This document shows positions 1-11,007 of a stretch of DNA of 64,000 nt, piece after piece. Location of the stretch: assembly GCA_037951165.1 (NCBI GenBank), contig JBBDHG010000015.1, positions 1 through 64,000 of the forward strand, written 5' to 3'. Within the stretch, counting starts at the first letter, position 1. Each line of letters opens with the position of its first letter. Below the pieces are notes generated by a model. That model saw only the letters and a list, made by a program, of their open reading frames with translations, ran no database searches and was not told the DNA's origin. The stretch is from Lophius americanus. Lineage: Eukaryota; Chordata; Actinopteri; Lophiiformes; Lophiidae. A program made the translations under genes and the position numbers.

Positions 1-129
1 TTACTGGCAGACAAGGATCGCCAGATATGGCGGAACAAAAAAGGCTGCAGAGGATCTGGAAGATTAAAATTTCAGTTGGTAGCTTAAGAGTGATGAAGTT
101 TGAGACACAGATGTAACTGGCAAAAAAAA
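1..129. other. non-coding flank, nothing recognised
   Basis: Short stretch before the first repeat copy. No open frame, promoter or RNA gene was recognised. Confidence 0.4.
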
Positions 130-560
130 ATGTATGTACGTCTGATTGAACTTCTCAAATTAAATGTGAAGTTATGGTAGAAAAGCAGTGATTTTCTTGT
201 GAAAAATAGCCCCCCAACTGCGTAAAATATGAACTATTTGAGTAAAATATGGCATATACGACATAGAACTCCTCAAGTTGATTCACAGGCACCACATTTG
301 GACTAAATCAGACCAACAGTTGAGAAATTGTGGATTGAAAACTGGGATTTGGGAAATAAAGCTCCCTACAGCTGGAAACATACAGCTGAACTGTCCCAAA
401 TCAATCCAGTTCTTCCTCGCACTAAGATTTTTGGGGGTCTAAAGTCTGAACATGATCCATGAAATGGTTTTTGAGTTATCACACTAACACAAAGGATCTA
501 CGGTAGACACAACTTTTTCGGCTACATAAATATCAGTGATTCTGTTACGTTGGAATTGAT
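130..560 (+). repeat. 150-bp-unit dispersed repeat, copy 1
   Basis: Diverged copy of the dispersed family found throughout this window. It shows the usual landmarks in order: a segment like TCAAATTAAATGTGAAGTTA near 155-175, a GATTCA/CACCA segment near 279-295, an ACTAAATCAGACCAACAG segment near 302-319, a TCCAGTTCTTCCTC segment near 405-418 and a GAAATGGTTTTTGAGTTAT segment near 461-479. No coding potential is seen. Boundaries are approximate. Confidence 0.7.
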
Positions 561-1009
561 TTGGTGACCAGGAGAATCTCAGAGAGTAAGAAAGGCAAAT
601 AAAAGTCTATTAACCCCATCCATGAACATTTCCACCACAATCAGACTGCTAGATCGTAATTAGCGACAGCGATTGTTTAGCAATAGTAATTTTTCTAATT
701 GAGTGAGCAGTAGTGTTGCGATGAAGATCGTTCTCTAAGCCGCTTCATTTGTGTGATTTTTCAGTAGCATGACGACGTTCGGCGTGTAAAAGTGGACAAA
801 TGTATAATATAGATTCTATGCGTGTGTCGTTTTATATCTAGGTCAAGCAGCACATTTTTAAATAACACAAACTCAAACACATCATTATATACCTTCTCTG
901 TTAGGGAGAGGTTGATGTTGTCCTCTGCTTGGACATTAACCATTTAATCTCCTCACCAATAAAAGAAATGTGGAATTTATTTGGGGCATTTATTAAATCT
1001 AACATCTAA
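561..1009. other. non-coding stretch, nothing recognised
   Basis: AT-rich sequence with only short chance reading frames. No conserved protein, RNA gene or strong repeat was recognised. Confidence 0.4.
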
Positions 1010-1505
1010 GACTCTCTAAATTTACCATAAAATGACAAATCGTTTGGTCAAGCATGTTTTTAAAACCATAAAAATGTGTTTTTATTTCATGATGAAACTT
1101 TGTATTTCATGTAAAGTGGCCTGTTTGAATTAGTTTAGCTCAACCTCGTGATATAGTGTGTTTTCAGAAAACTATTTGACCCTTATTAGACTTCTCTTGG
1201 ATGTATCAAGTTACATAATTCTGTTTAGGAATTCCTCACATGCTTTAATGTGCTAAAACATTCCTACGCAATGGAATAAGACTTTCTTGACAACCATGGT
1301 TAATGCTTTCTCTTCGGTGGCTCTTGCGGCCTCTGGTGCCCCCAGGGCTCCGACCTTGGCCCCTTGCTCTTTAGCATATATGTGCTGCCACTGGGTCACA
1401 TTAGAAACAGGTTCAGTCACATTTTCCAGTAAATGGAGTCTCAGAATCAGCTCAACCAACTGGCCATTAAAGGGTAAAAAGGAATACCTGAACACCCTGC
1501 TGTGA
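1010..1505 (+). mobile_element. L2-like LINE fragment in a composite repeat, copy A
   Basis: Positions 1287-1460 translate to a decayed version of the reverse-transcriptase block that in L2-type LINEs reads like SGVPQGS.LGP..F..YMLPLG; here it reads GAPRAPTLAP followed by a degenerate YM..HWVTLETG segment. The 250 bp upstream, including 1025-1055, is shared almost exactly with the copy at 62,890-63,345. Both copies therefore come from one longer element and are not independent fragments. No intact frame remains. Confidence 0.6.
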
Positions 1506-3404
1506 AGACATTTAAACTTACGTTGAAAAACAACAACTCAGAACAACAAAAATACATTCTCCACATGTATTTTCTCATTCATTCAGAACTCCCGTCTCAC
1601 CGTCACTCTCTTTGTATCCCTCTCTTCTTTTCCCTCCCCTCCTATATGTTTTCTCATCGCCATAGTCTGTTGCTAGATAGTGTAGCTTATTTACCAGCTG
1701 CCAGTGGAGGCAAACAAGAAGCCTATTCAATGGGCGCAGCGATGGGGGTAGGAGGGAAGGGGGTGGAGTGCCGAAAATGGAGGGAGATGGAGGAAAACAA
1801 ATTGACTGGACGACTCGCAAACATCAGTAAGCAAACCCCTTGTTTCAGAGAAAAAGGAGCTATGGCTATAATCACATCTGTAGCAAGTTTTCCTTCTGTT
1901 CTCGTGATGCATTCAAACTTGACCACACAAAGTTTCTCTCTCATCTTCCCACAGTGGTGACATAATGCATTATAGTCCATTAACAAGTGCTGTCCCTGCA
2001 GTAAACAATCATTAGCAACCAGACTAAAGGCTTTTCTCCAGAGAAAATTTGATAGTTTTAGCTGCTCATTTCCTCTGCAGCAGCCAGATAATAGCCTCAA
2101 ACAACCATAAACAGATGCCAGACCCAAATAGAAAACTGATCACCTTGTTTACTGCTCATGTTAAAGCGAAGACTCGGCAATAAAAGAACAGACAGAAAAT
2201 TTGAAAGTTCCATTATTTTCCCCTTTTCCTAGTCGTTAGCAGATATGTAGATCGTTATTCAATGGCACTACTTTATCAAAAGGGAAAAAAGAAAGAGCAA
2301 AAAGGAAAACAGTGACTGTATTTCGGGTCTGAATTAAAGGAAAGAATTTGTAGCGTACCGGCTGTGTTGCACCAACCACTAATATTAACTCCTTCTCAGT
2401 CAGTGTGTTAACTATTCTATAAAAGAAGAATAGTTTACAGACAAAAGTGTCTATGGGTACAAAGTAGGGCCATCAATTTCTCTAAATTTAAACTGTAAAT
2501 TGAAAAATCAATTTCCTTGAAAAAGTGAAGTTTTTTATTTATTTTGAACATGTATGAAAGAAAGAAAAATGGTCAAACAGAAGAGAAAACAAGATAATAA
2601 AAAAGTTTACATAGCCGCAAAAGGAGTGGGGAGAAGTAAACACTTATTAAATCCCAGCCCTTCTCCATAAATCAAAGGTAATTACGGCCAATCAACTCCA
2701 GTCCCGCTTCCTTCAACCGCTCTCTCAAACTTACCGACAAAGCTCACAATTTATTTGCAAAAAAAAGAAAAGAAAAGAGGACAATAATGTTTAAAAAATA
2801 AAAGTATGAAAGCAAAATAACAAAATCAAAATAAGCAGTAAAGTAATAAGTCATAATTAGTGAATACAATAAAAAATAAATTCAAAAAGAAAATAAACAG
2901 TACACTAAGAAAGAATAAGTTAAAACCAGTGAACAAGTTTTCAACTAATTTGCATCAAAATGTCAAATCTAATAGTTCAAGTTATACAATCTTAAATCTG
3001 AAAAACTTGAATTTCTATAACAGAATGACCTACATTACTTTGAACATTTTTGGCAACTGTTTTCCTTACTATTTATTTCAAACTATTTACAACAGAGCAT
3101 TTAAAAGCTCATAACTATTAACATTATCTGTCATTTACATCTACACTCGAGTGACAGTTCAAATTCCAATAAAAAGCTTCAGCATTAGAACTAATTACCG
3201 GCCTGAATTCCCTCATCCGTCAGCAATAAAGCTAACAGGCTAACTAACAGCTATAGGTTTGCGAGCATGTTAGCTCTGAGTTCAGAATTTACTGCCTAAC
3301 TAATTAATCAATCAAGAGTTGAGTTGAGACCATTGTAAAGATTTGCTTTCATTTTAGGCATTTTAAAGGGTCTTTCTGTATGATTCCCCGTTTGATAGAA
3401 ATAT
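1506..3404. other. AT-rich non-coding stretch
   Basis: No convincing gene was found. Several overlapping short frames exist around 1,500-2,130 on both strands, but none shows domain structure, splice context or biased codon use. The region 2,500-3,120 is very A-rich. Confidence 0.4.
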
Positions 3405-3660
3405 GTGGACTAATTATATCCCTAAAAATTCAGGGAAGTTATGAAATTGTCACTGCCATTGTGTTAACACGGTAACTCAAAAACTATTTCATGGATCATT
3501 TAGAAATTGTATATCCAGATAAATGTAAGCGTGAGGAAGAACTGGACAGATTAGGGGATTGGTTGGTTAACTCTAAAGATTTTTTGGGCCATAATGTTCC
3601 AGGTTTATAAAAACTTCATCACTAAATTTCCACACAATTTCTCCATTCTTCACCTTTCTC
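3405..3660 (-). repeat. 150-bp-unit dispersed repeat, copy 2 (reverse)
   Basis: Reverse-orientation partial copy. It contains AACTCAAAAACTATTTCATG near 3474-3493 and GTGAGGAAGAACTGGACAGA near 3531-3550, the reverse complements of the TTTGAGTTAT and CAGTTCTTCCTCAC landmarks. Confidence 0.65.
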
Positions 3661-3911
3661 TCAGCACCTCACTTCAACGACACGTTCAAATCAGCTGGGA
3701 CAAAACAGTTTGAAATTGAGGTCAATGTCATTTTGTATTTTTGCATTTTTATGAGAGTGAATACACAGCGGAGCACCGTCTCACACCTTGTTTGTCTAGG
3801 GCATATTAATACTCTGGTGGCCGTTGAGATAACGGAGGCCTTTCCTATTATGAGCTTGCTTGAGAAAGGGAAGAGGGAGGTACACTTAAATTGTAAGCAG
3901 GACAGACAGTC

Positions 3912-4026
<115 letters not shown>

Positions 4027-4339
4027 AACTTCCTCTACCCATTATTGATGCCAGTGGCAAGGATGCTGGTTTTCAGGCGCTAAGATACGAGGGGGGTGTA
4101 GAGGAGAAAGATATCAGAGGAGACAAACAATGGAAAATTAATAAGTGTGAGACACTGGTGACAGAAGTTCAGAGAAGAGAGAGCTTGGAGTATAAGATGA
4201 ACATGAAGAGGAGGGACAGGTGGACGAAAAAAACCGGGAGGTGGGAAATAAATGGACAGCTAGGTAGAGAAAGAAGGTGTGAAATGGAATCAGCCAACCT
4301 GAGGCTCTTGGTGACGGTTAGAAGTCAATCTAGGTTATA

Positions 4340-4341
<2 letters not shown>

Positions 4342-4438
<97 letters not shown>

Positions 4439-4474
4439 GCGTATGCGTGTGGGTGTGTGTGTGTGTGTGTGTGT
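4342..4474. repeat. (GT)n microsatellite with imperfect end
   Basis: GT run of about 90 bp followed by an interrupted segment with GC, AT and GG substitutions, then another pure run. It lies 320 bp after a separate GT array. Confidence 0.97.
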
Positions 4475-5670
4475 TTCCCAACCCGACCAAACACATAATT
4501 CACTGTATGCATGTTAGACAAGTGTTAAGCATACACACAGAGACAACATAAAACCAGCCAACAAGCTCCTCTTTGTTTTTCCAACATGTCCTCAATGACC
4601 CTCATTCAGCTCCGGTTATAAACCGTCCATGAACAGATATTCTGTTCCTCTCCAAACGCATGACGTCAAACACCTTACCCTTTAAACGCGTGACGGCTTC
4701 TTTTTTTTTTCGATAACATTGACCGAACAATCTACTGAGTCTTTCTTATTTGACATTAAAAACCTAATTTCTACTAGAAAAAAAACGACAGACATTCAAG
4801 GATAAAGTCTTTGCTCGTATGAGCAGAAAGCCAAACAGGTGAGCTCAGCAGGAACGTAGAAAGAAACGGATATTGTCCTAACAAATACAAAAAAAAAACC
4901 ACGAGAGGGCTATTAGGAATACAAAGGGCGGCTCAGTTACTGCACGACTCTGCAGGAAGGCGTCGGTGTGTGCTGTTAGTGTGGGAACCCCTCCCTGCAG
5001 TGCTTTAACCAGCAGAGTGTGAGATGAGGATCCTCCCCACGGGCAACATTACATTACAGCATCCCACCTCTGCAATGTGTGACTTTGTGTGAATGAGTGC
5101 AGCATCAGCAGCACTACACACAGAGTCCGAGCACACAGCATCCTCTCAACCATGACTCCCATCCCTCATCTTGGCCCTCCATTCTCACTCACGGCTCATC
5201 AATGCATTACGCATTTCAGACTCTTACAAGTGTTGTTCTTACGCTGTGTTTTAAAAATGAAAAAACAGAATTCTAGTAAAACGGTCTCTGTTGTTACTTG
5301 TCCCCTCCAAACCCCCGTCATCATTCCATTAAACGTGCAGAGCTAGAGGCAGTAACAGCAGTAGATAGAAGATAAGGCAGTCAAGGATCAGACTCATCCA
5401 GGGATCTGGAACCAGTAGAACCTGAATAAAGAAGCACGGGGTTGTAGGTAAAGGGAAATTATCATGTTCAGGAAGGGCACTTATAGGACGTAACCTCTGC
5501 AAAAGCAGCTCGCTCTCCTAGACGTTAAAGCTGTTAAGCTCATGTGTTATTATCCGGGGAGGTCTTCAGGGTGGGTCGTTTTCTTGCAACGTTTCAGGAA
5601 GTGGAGTAATAAACAGAATAGACTGAATAGACAGAAGACAACCGTATGACATTATTACAGAAAGTGAAAC
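4475..5670. other. non-coding stretch with one CRE-like site
   Basis: No gene was recognised. A TGACGTCA palindrome, the full cAMP response element consensus, occurs near 4661-4668; with no identifiable transcription start nearby its role is unknown. Confidence 0.35.
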
Positions 5671-5674
5671 CAAA

Positions 5675-6165
5675 TTCTTAACTCCGCCCCTTTGACTAAT
5701 GTAATCATACTAAACATAGAAAAATGCCAACAAAAAAACCCCACCAGAAATGCCATGTTAAAGAAAAAAAAAATCGAATCCCTGACTCCGCCCCTTTATA
5801 TAGCTGAACATCAAAATTTTACAGTTTCTTCCTTTTCATATGCCTAGCCATTTTGCCTAATTTCATGAAAATCTACCATGTAGTTTGTCATAATAAACAT
5901 AGCAAGATGGTATAAAATGCACTTAATGCAAAGTTAAAGAGGGAAAAAAAAAGAAAAAGAAAAAAGAAAAACACATTTCTGACTCCGCCCCCTGTATCTG
6001 GATCCTCTTCAACATTTAACAGATTCTTACTTGTCACACACCAATTCCTTCTGCATAGTGTCATGACAATCTACCATGTAGTTTATGCATAATAGACATT
6101 GTTAACCAGCAAAAAAAAAAAACACTCCAAAAATTTCTGACTCCGCCCATCCGACTTCTAGCAAG
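5675..6165 (+). repeat. diverged tandem repeat with TGACTCCGCCC motif
   Basis: Four diverged units each carry a (TG)ACTCCGCCC core, near 5682, 5783, 5981 and 6139. Between cores the shared sequence reads like TTTCATGAAAATCTACCATG followed by TAGTTT and a CATAATAAACAT block. The CATGAAAATC segment resembles the 3' part of widespread fish retroposons. Spacing is irregular, about 100-200 bp, so this is a decayed array. Confidence 0.7.
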
Positions 6166-8045
6166 AAGAAAAACACAAAAGACACAAAAAGATCACTGCA
6201 TTATTGAAAGTTCCTCCTTCAGCACACCCCTTACTCTTGAATTTATTTGTTATATTTTGACATAAATCTGAAGTCAGTCCCTGCAGTGGAGCAGAGAGAG
6301 AGAGACGTTAAGAACATAAACACAGAGCCTCAGACCTTGTGCCGATAACAGACTGTGTGTGCTGTATGTAAGAAAGACCTAAACAATCTTGTAAAATGTT
6401 TATAAAAGGAGAATGATGTGTACGTGATTGTGTTTAAAGTTGTGCCTTTGTGTGGGTGTTTGAGACTGTGCAGACGTATAGTTATATATATGTATGTATA
6501 TGTATATAGTTATACATCTCTGCATGTGGCTGCATGTATGCAGAGCGTGTATTAGTTTGTGTGTGCGTGTTTGTGTGCGTGTGTTTGTGTGTTGCCTTTG
6601 TGATAGTGTGTGTTTAAGAACAGGGTCTTGCAGGATTCCAACTACTGTACGTCAGGACAAAAAAGTCTCACTTTAACAACGAGTGACTTGTTGCTAACAA
6701 AGACGAGAACGCAGAAAGCAGTGGAATGTGATATGGCATTCCTCAGGATGGCCTGCTTGCATAATGAGCTCAGGTATCTAGTTGCGTCAAAGGGCGTTTC
6801 CTCCTGTCATTAGAATTGAAAACATTACAAAAAGGCAGGTATGGAAGAGCTACTTTAAACAATTTTACTTCAAAATTTTCAAAATCTTGTGTAATATCCC
6901 CGAAAAGCACATTGAATTGTCTGAGTGCTGTTATACAACGTCTCTCCTGATTCGCCTTTCTGATGTGAATATTGAAGTACTCATATTACATTAAATATGA
7001 TCTGACAGTGTACCATATACTACACTCAAATGGTTTTAATTACATCTAAAAGAAATGTCATCCATCCATCTTTGTACATGATATTCCAGACGTCCCTCTT
7101 CTTATTAACACAACATATTCAGCTGAATATCATGCTGCAAACCAAACTGACAAAACCAGCAAAAGTCTTATCCCTACTACAAAACCTCTTGCAGGGTCAA
7201 AAAAAAAAATTATTTGCATCTCTGGAGCTCCACATGTAGCCAAAGAAGAGATTCATCAAGGGCCAACTCCACAAGCAATGATTGATCGACTAGAATAACA
7301 CATAAACTCAACGGCACATTAAGTTATAGGCCATAAATGGGCTACTAGAGCATTTCATCACTCTCAAGTGGAAAAAGTGGATGTGTCATCTATCTTTTTC
7401 AGCAGGTGCTGGTTTGACTTTGACAAACACGCATTTCTCCGAGCTAAAAGTAGCTCCAAACCTGTTGGTAGACCACAAACGAACTACTTGTTCTTACTTT
7501 AGAAGAGTCAATTTGGGTTCTCTAATAACTACCACTAATGACCACTTAAACATAAAATTGCCCGTTACAAATCCCGCAGAGGTCAAGAGTGTTGCGGAGA
7601 CAGCGGAGGACCGTTGACCTAAACAATGCAATGTAGATCCATATCTTTTTATTATAAGTATTGATGTCTCGCTTTATCTTCCTCTTGTGAAATACCCTTC
7701 AAACTAATTGCTTTTTCTTCTCTCAATCCCCACCTCCCCCCTTTTCCTCTCTTTCATATGAACCATCTTACGCCACAGTCGGAGAAGAGAAGGCGGTTGC
7801 AGCATAAGTGAAAAATGCGTTGTCACATCTGAACGAGTTTAAGTGATAGACCTCATGAAGCAGAAATCCATCACACTGGATGAAGTCCGTGTAAAAGATG
7901 TCAAACGATGCAAATGATAATCAAACACCTTACATCACACAGCAAATGTTAGCACAGGTTTGATAGTTTTGATGCATAGCTGCCTTTTGAGTTCTTAATA
8001 AAAAGAACCTGAAATCTACTACAACACGGAATTTTGTTTTTTGGA
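6166..8045. other. non-coding stretch, nothing recognised
   Basis: Contains a short impure TG-rich patch at 6,480-6,610 and AT-rich sequence. Reading frames at 7,030-7,240 and 7,381-7,617 have no recognised domain or splice support. Confidence 0.35.
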
Positions 8046-8049
8046 GTGA

Positions 8050-9012
8050 TGGGAATGGAGAATTAGACACAACAAAGGAGTATTGGGGCCACCTTGGAAA
8101 ATATAAAGATTGAATTTTACGAAAAATAAATTCGAAATTCTTACGAAAAAAAGTTTAAATTTTATGAGGGAAAATAGGTACTAATTTCCCGTGAATAAAG
8201 TCGGAATTTTATGAGAATAAAGTCGGAATTTTATGAGAATTAAGTCGGAATTTTATGAGAATTAAGTTGTAATTTTTTAAGACTGGCGAGAGGCACGTTT
8301 GCATGGGCTTTTATCACCTTCTGTCTTAGGTGCTATGCTGTGCCAGGCATATGTACACCCACAAACACAGACACCAAACATGTGTGCTCAGCCTCCCATG
8401 CACGTCACTATCTTAGTCAGATTCATTTTGGATCACTGTTTATCATATAAGCCTCCATCTACATTGTGTGACGACTTAATAATAATAATTAATCCGCCAT
8501 AGCAAAATCTCCTGTTCAACAAAAGAGACGACTTCCTCAAAGTTTATCTGGTTCTTTCTTCAGAACAAACCCGGTTGTTTCCAAGCGTGTTCAAAGTTCT
8601 TATAGTTTTCATCGTGTTCTTTTTATAACAAACACAACACGAAGATGAACAGTTTCTTTTTCCAAAAGACTCAATATTCATTGATTTGTACATTTTTTAT
8701 TATTATTGAAATATAGCCTGAAAATGGTCCCCTTCAATGAGTAGCCAAAAATGCTGACTATATTCTCCTAAAATTCCGACTTTATTCTCCTTAAAATTCT
8801 GACTTCATCCTCCTAAAATTTACAATTTTATTTTCCTAAAATTCCAACTTTATTCTCCTAAATTTCCAACTGCATTGTCCTTGACATATGACTTTATTCT
8901 CCTATAACTACGATTTTGTTGTCCTAAAATTCAGAGTTCTCCTCGACTATCAGATTACAGAATTTTTTTTTTAATCAACGTGGCCCTAATGCTTAATTGT
9001 GTCGTATAGACA
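8050..9012. mobile_element. foldback-type DNA element
   Basis: The left arm (8,060-8,285) holds tandem units of about 21 bp reading AAAGTCGGAATTTTATGAGA. The right arm (8,750-8,945) holds diverged inverted versions reading TTCTCCTAAAATTCCGACTT. Near the outer ends lie matching inverted segments: GTATTGGGGCCACCTT at about 8,080 and, reversed, AACGTGGCCCTAATGC at about 8,977. Both outer flanks also carry a GACACAA/TTGTGTC pair. The 460-bp centre has no transposase-like frame. Long subrepeat-bearing inverted arms around an unrelated centre are typical of foldback elements. Family name unknown. Confidence 0.7.
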
Positions 9013-9569
9013 CAATTACGGTGCATGTATATAATATTTGTAAATATTGATATTATTCACACTAATACACGAATTGATCTTTCCTGGACACTTTAAACGC
9101 ACTATTTTGCTGCATCATTGGCGTCTCTCAACCAGTTTGTTGGCAACTATGATCTTCTATAATCAGTAAGGGTGTTTCCTTTTTTCTACTTCCTTTTTTC
9201 TCCCTGCCGTGCATTCTGAATATGCTGTATTGCAACTTTGTTTGGTTTTGATACGAAAAACAAATAAAATCTGTGAAGAGGCTCAACTAGTACAGCACGA
9301 TAAACTAATATGGAAATAATCCCATTAAATTCCTGTTTTGTTCCATTCCAGATCAATAAAAAGAACAGAATAGTCTGTGCTAAAGCAGCACATGAAGGTA
9401 TTTCCATTGTCATATTATAATCCTGCTAAATCCAAAACAAGCTTGACAATTAGCAAAAATTCTTCAGCAGTCTTATGGTGGACATGTTTTCTCAAGTCTC
9501 AATCAACTGGTTATAATACCCCCGAGGTGTGCGTCTCAGATGGACGGGAATGTCAAACAAGGTGCACAT
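9013..9569. other. non-coding stretch
   Basis: No supported gene. Short frames on both strands lack domains or splice context. Confidence 0.35.
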
Positions 9570-9573
9570 GGTA

Positions 9574-9755
9574 ATTGCAAATCCTGGCGTGCAGAGCGAA
9601 CCGCTCATCTATCGCCGAGCAATGATAGAGTATGGGTTTATTGGTTGTTCAAGCTTAAGTGAGCATGAACAGTGTGTAGTCTGCTGTATGACATCCTGAC
9701 AGCCTATGATGAAACACGGGAGCCGGACAGAGTTTGTTTTACTCACTCATTTCAG
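9574..9755 (+). pseudogene. coding-like, frame-broken segment upstream of exon A
   Basis: Positions 9,574-9,678 read as a protein-like stretch (residues such as EPLIYRRAMIEYGF and QCVVC). The likely continuation YDILTAYDETREPD starts at about 9,687 in another frame, so a small indel separates them. The CxxC pair could belong to a zinc-binding fold, but no family was identified. It may be part of the same broken gene as the exons at 9,756-9,942 and 10,463-10,782, or chance. Confidence 0.3.
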
Positions 9756-9942
9756 CAGCAGCACCTCCAGGACCAGTACAGCGATAGGACTGCGTTCTCT
9801 CAGTCCAGACACATTATGACACCTTTAATGGCTGCGGAATTTTCAAGCAGCTGTTCCTTCATCGCCTCTGACGAGGGAACAGTACAGCTCATGCAAATGA
9901 CTATCTGCAACCGGGCCAACGCCCTCGTCCCCGACAGCAAGG
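9756..9942 (+). CDS. candidate internal exon A of an unrecognised gene
   Basis: An open stretch of 62 codons plus 1 nt follows a good acceptor: a pyrimidine-rich tract TTTTACTCACTCATTTCAG ends at 9,755. It ends at AAGG followed by GT at 9,943, a weaker donor (GTTTAT). The translation is non-repetitive and looks protein-like, with a segment reading SCSFIASDEGTVQLMQM and then ICNRANALVPDSK. It leaves phase 1, compatible with the exon starting at 10,463 (2 nt then full codons). The frame is open for about 80 codons upstream as well, so the exon start is uncertain. I do not recognise the protein. A conserved non-coding element is an alternative. Confidence 0.4.
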
Positions 9943-10450
9943 GTTTATCCCCGACAAGGCTCCAATCCCCTGCTTTGTACAAGCCATCCCCCTGACTGAT
10001 CTCCTCAAATTAAATGTGAAGTTATGTCAGATGAAAAGTGTTTTTCATTAAAAAACAACAACTATTGGAGTAAAATCTGATACATACAAGATAGTTCTCC
10101 TTGAGTCGATTCACTTGCACCAAATTTGGACTATATCGGACCAACGGTTTGGAAGTTATGTCAGAAGATCAACGTTTTTTCTCAAAAGAGCTCCCTCTAG
10201 TAAGTAAAATATGAACTATTAAAGTAAAATAACAGCGGTTTAGACATTTTACATGAACTTTGGAGAGAAACCCCTCTTGTTGGGACAGAAATACACAAAC
10301 AACCTTTCTCAAAATCAATCCTGTTCTTCCTCATACTAAGGGCTATGTTGGTATACAATTTGAAAATGATCCATGAAATAAGTTCACGCGTTGACATGAA
10401 GGATCTGTGGCGGCGGATGACGTGGCGATGACGACTGGGGATATGAATAG
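9938..10450 (+). repeat. 150-bp-unit dispersed repeat, copy 3, between two coding-like exons
   Basis: Well-preserved copy beginning near the GACAGCAAGGGT segment, which also precedes the copy at 27,985. It then has the TTTATCCCCGA head, TCAAATTAAATGTGAAGTTA near 10,006, ACTATATCGGACCAACGG near 10,131, CTCCCTCTAGTAAGTAAAAT near 10,190 and a GACATGAAGGATCTGTGGCG tail near 10,394. It fills nearly all of the 520 bp between the candidate exons ending at 9,942 and starting at 10,463. Confidence 0.8.
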
Positions 10451-10462
10451 AATTTACCACAG

Positions 10463-10782
10463 GCTGCTATGACTCGAAGGGCCAACTTCACACTTATAGC
10501 TTCACTTTTAAAACTACCAGTGACAGACAAAGCGTTCCTATCAGTCAGCTTAATACGGTGCTGGAGAATGAGGAGACTGTTATTACCTTAGCAAAAATGC
10601 TGGAAATATTTACCCTGGCTCAACCTGCCGAGGTCGAGAAAATGAGAGAGCACTCTCATGCTCTCATAATGCTGTTAGCCCACACTGCCGCTAACAGCAT
10701 TGGTTCTTGGTGCACAGAAAGCCGTTTTTTCTCGGCCAATTCAAAAGTTGAAGCTCTGCAGGTTATGAGAAAGCTTTTTTAA
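10463..10782 (+). CDS. candidate terminal exon B of an unrecognised gene
   Basis: Two nucleotides plus 105 codons and TAA follow the acceptor AATTTACCACAG. The translation is non-repetitive and helix-prone, with segments such as CYDSKGQLHTYSFTFK, then LNTVLENEETVITLAKMLEI, then VEKMREHSHALIMLLAHTAA, ending MRKLF. An AATAAA signal lies only 6 nt past the stop, at 10,789-10,794. A long open frame, an acceptor and a close poly(A) signal together suggest a real or recently dead last exon. Its phase fits exon A at 9,756-9,942. No family is recognised and upstream exons are otherwise unknown. It could be a gene remnant stranded among repeats. Confidence 0.5.
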
Positions 10783-10788
10783 TGTTTC

Positions 10789-10794
10789 AATAAA
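10789..10794 (+). terminator. poly(A) signal after exon B
   Basis: AATAAA hexamer shortly after the TAA at 10,780-10,782. Confidence 0.5.
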
Positions 10795-10950
10795 ATCTCT
10801 GCTGAGCCAGCGTTTCGGTTGGTGTTTTCTATTTGTGTTCATAAATTACAGAACTGACGATGAAGCGGCGTATAATATGTCATTTTTCTAACCTGTTATA
10901 CTTTCATGTGTTTCCATGAGAAACACATGATTAACCCTTTTTCTCTATTT

Positions 10951-10951
10951 T

Positions 10952-11005
<54 letters not shown>
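10951..11005. repeat. (AT)n microsatellite
   Basis: About 50 bp of alternating AT, self-complementary. Confidence 0.97.
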
Positions 11006-11007
<2 letters not shown>

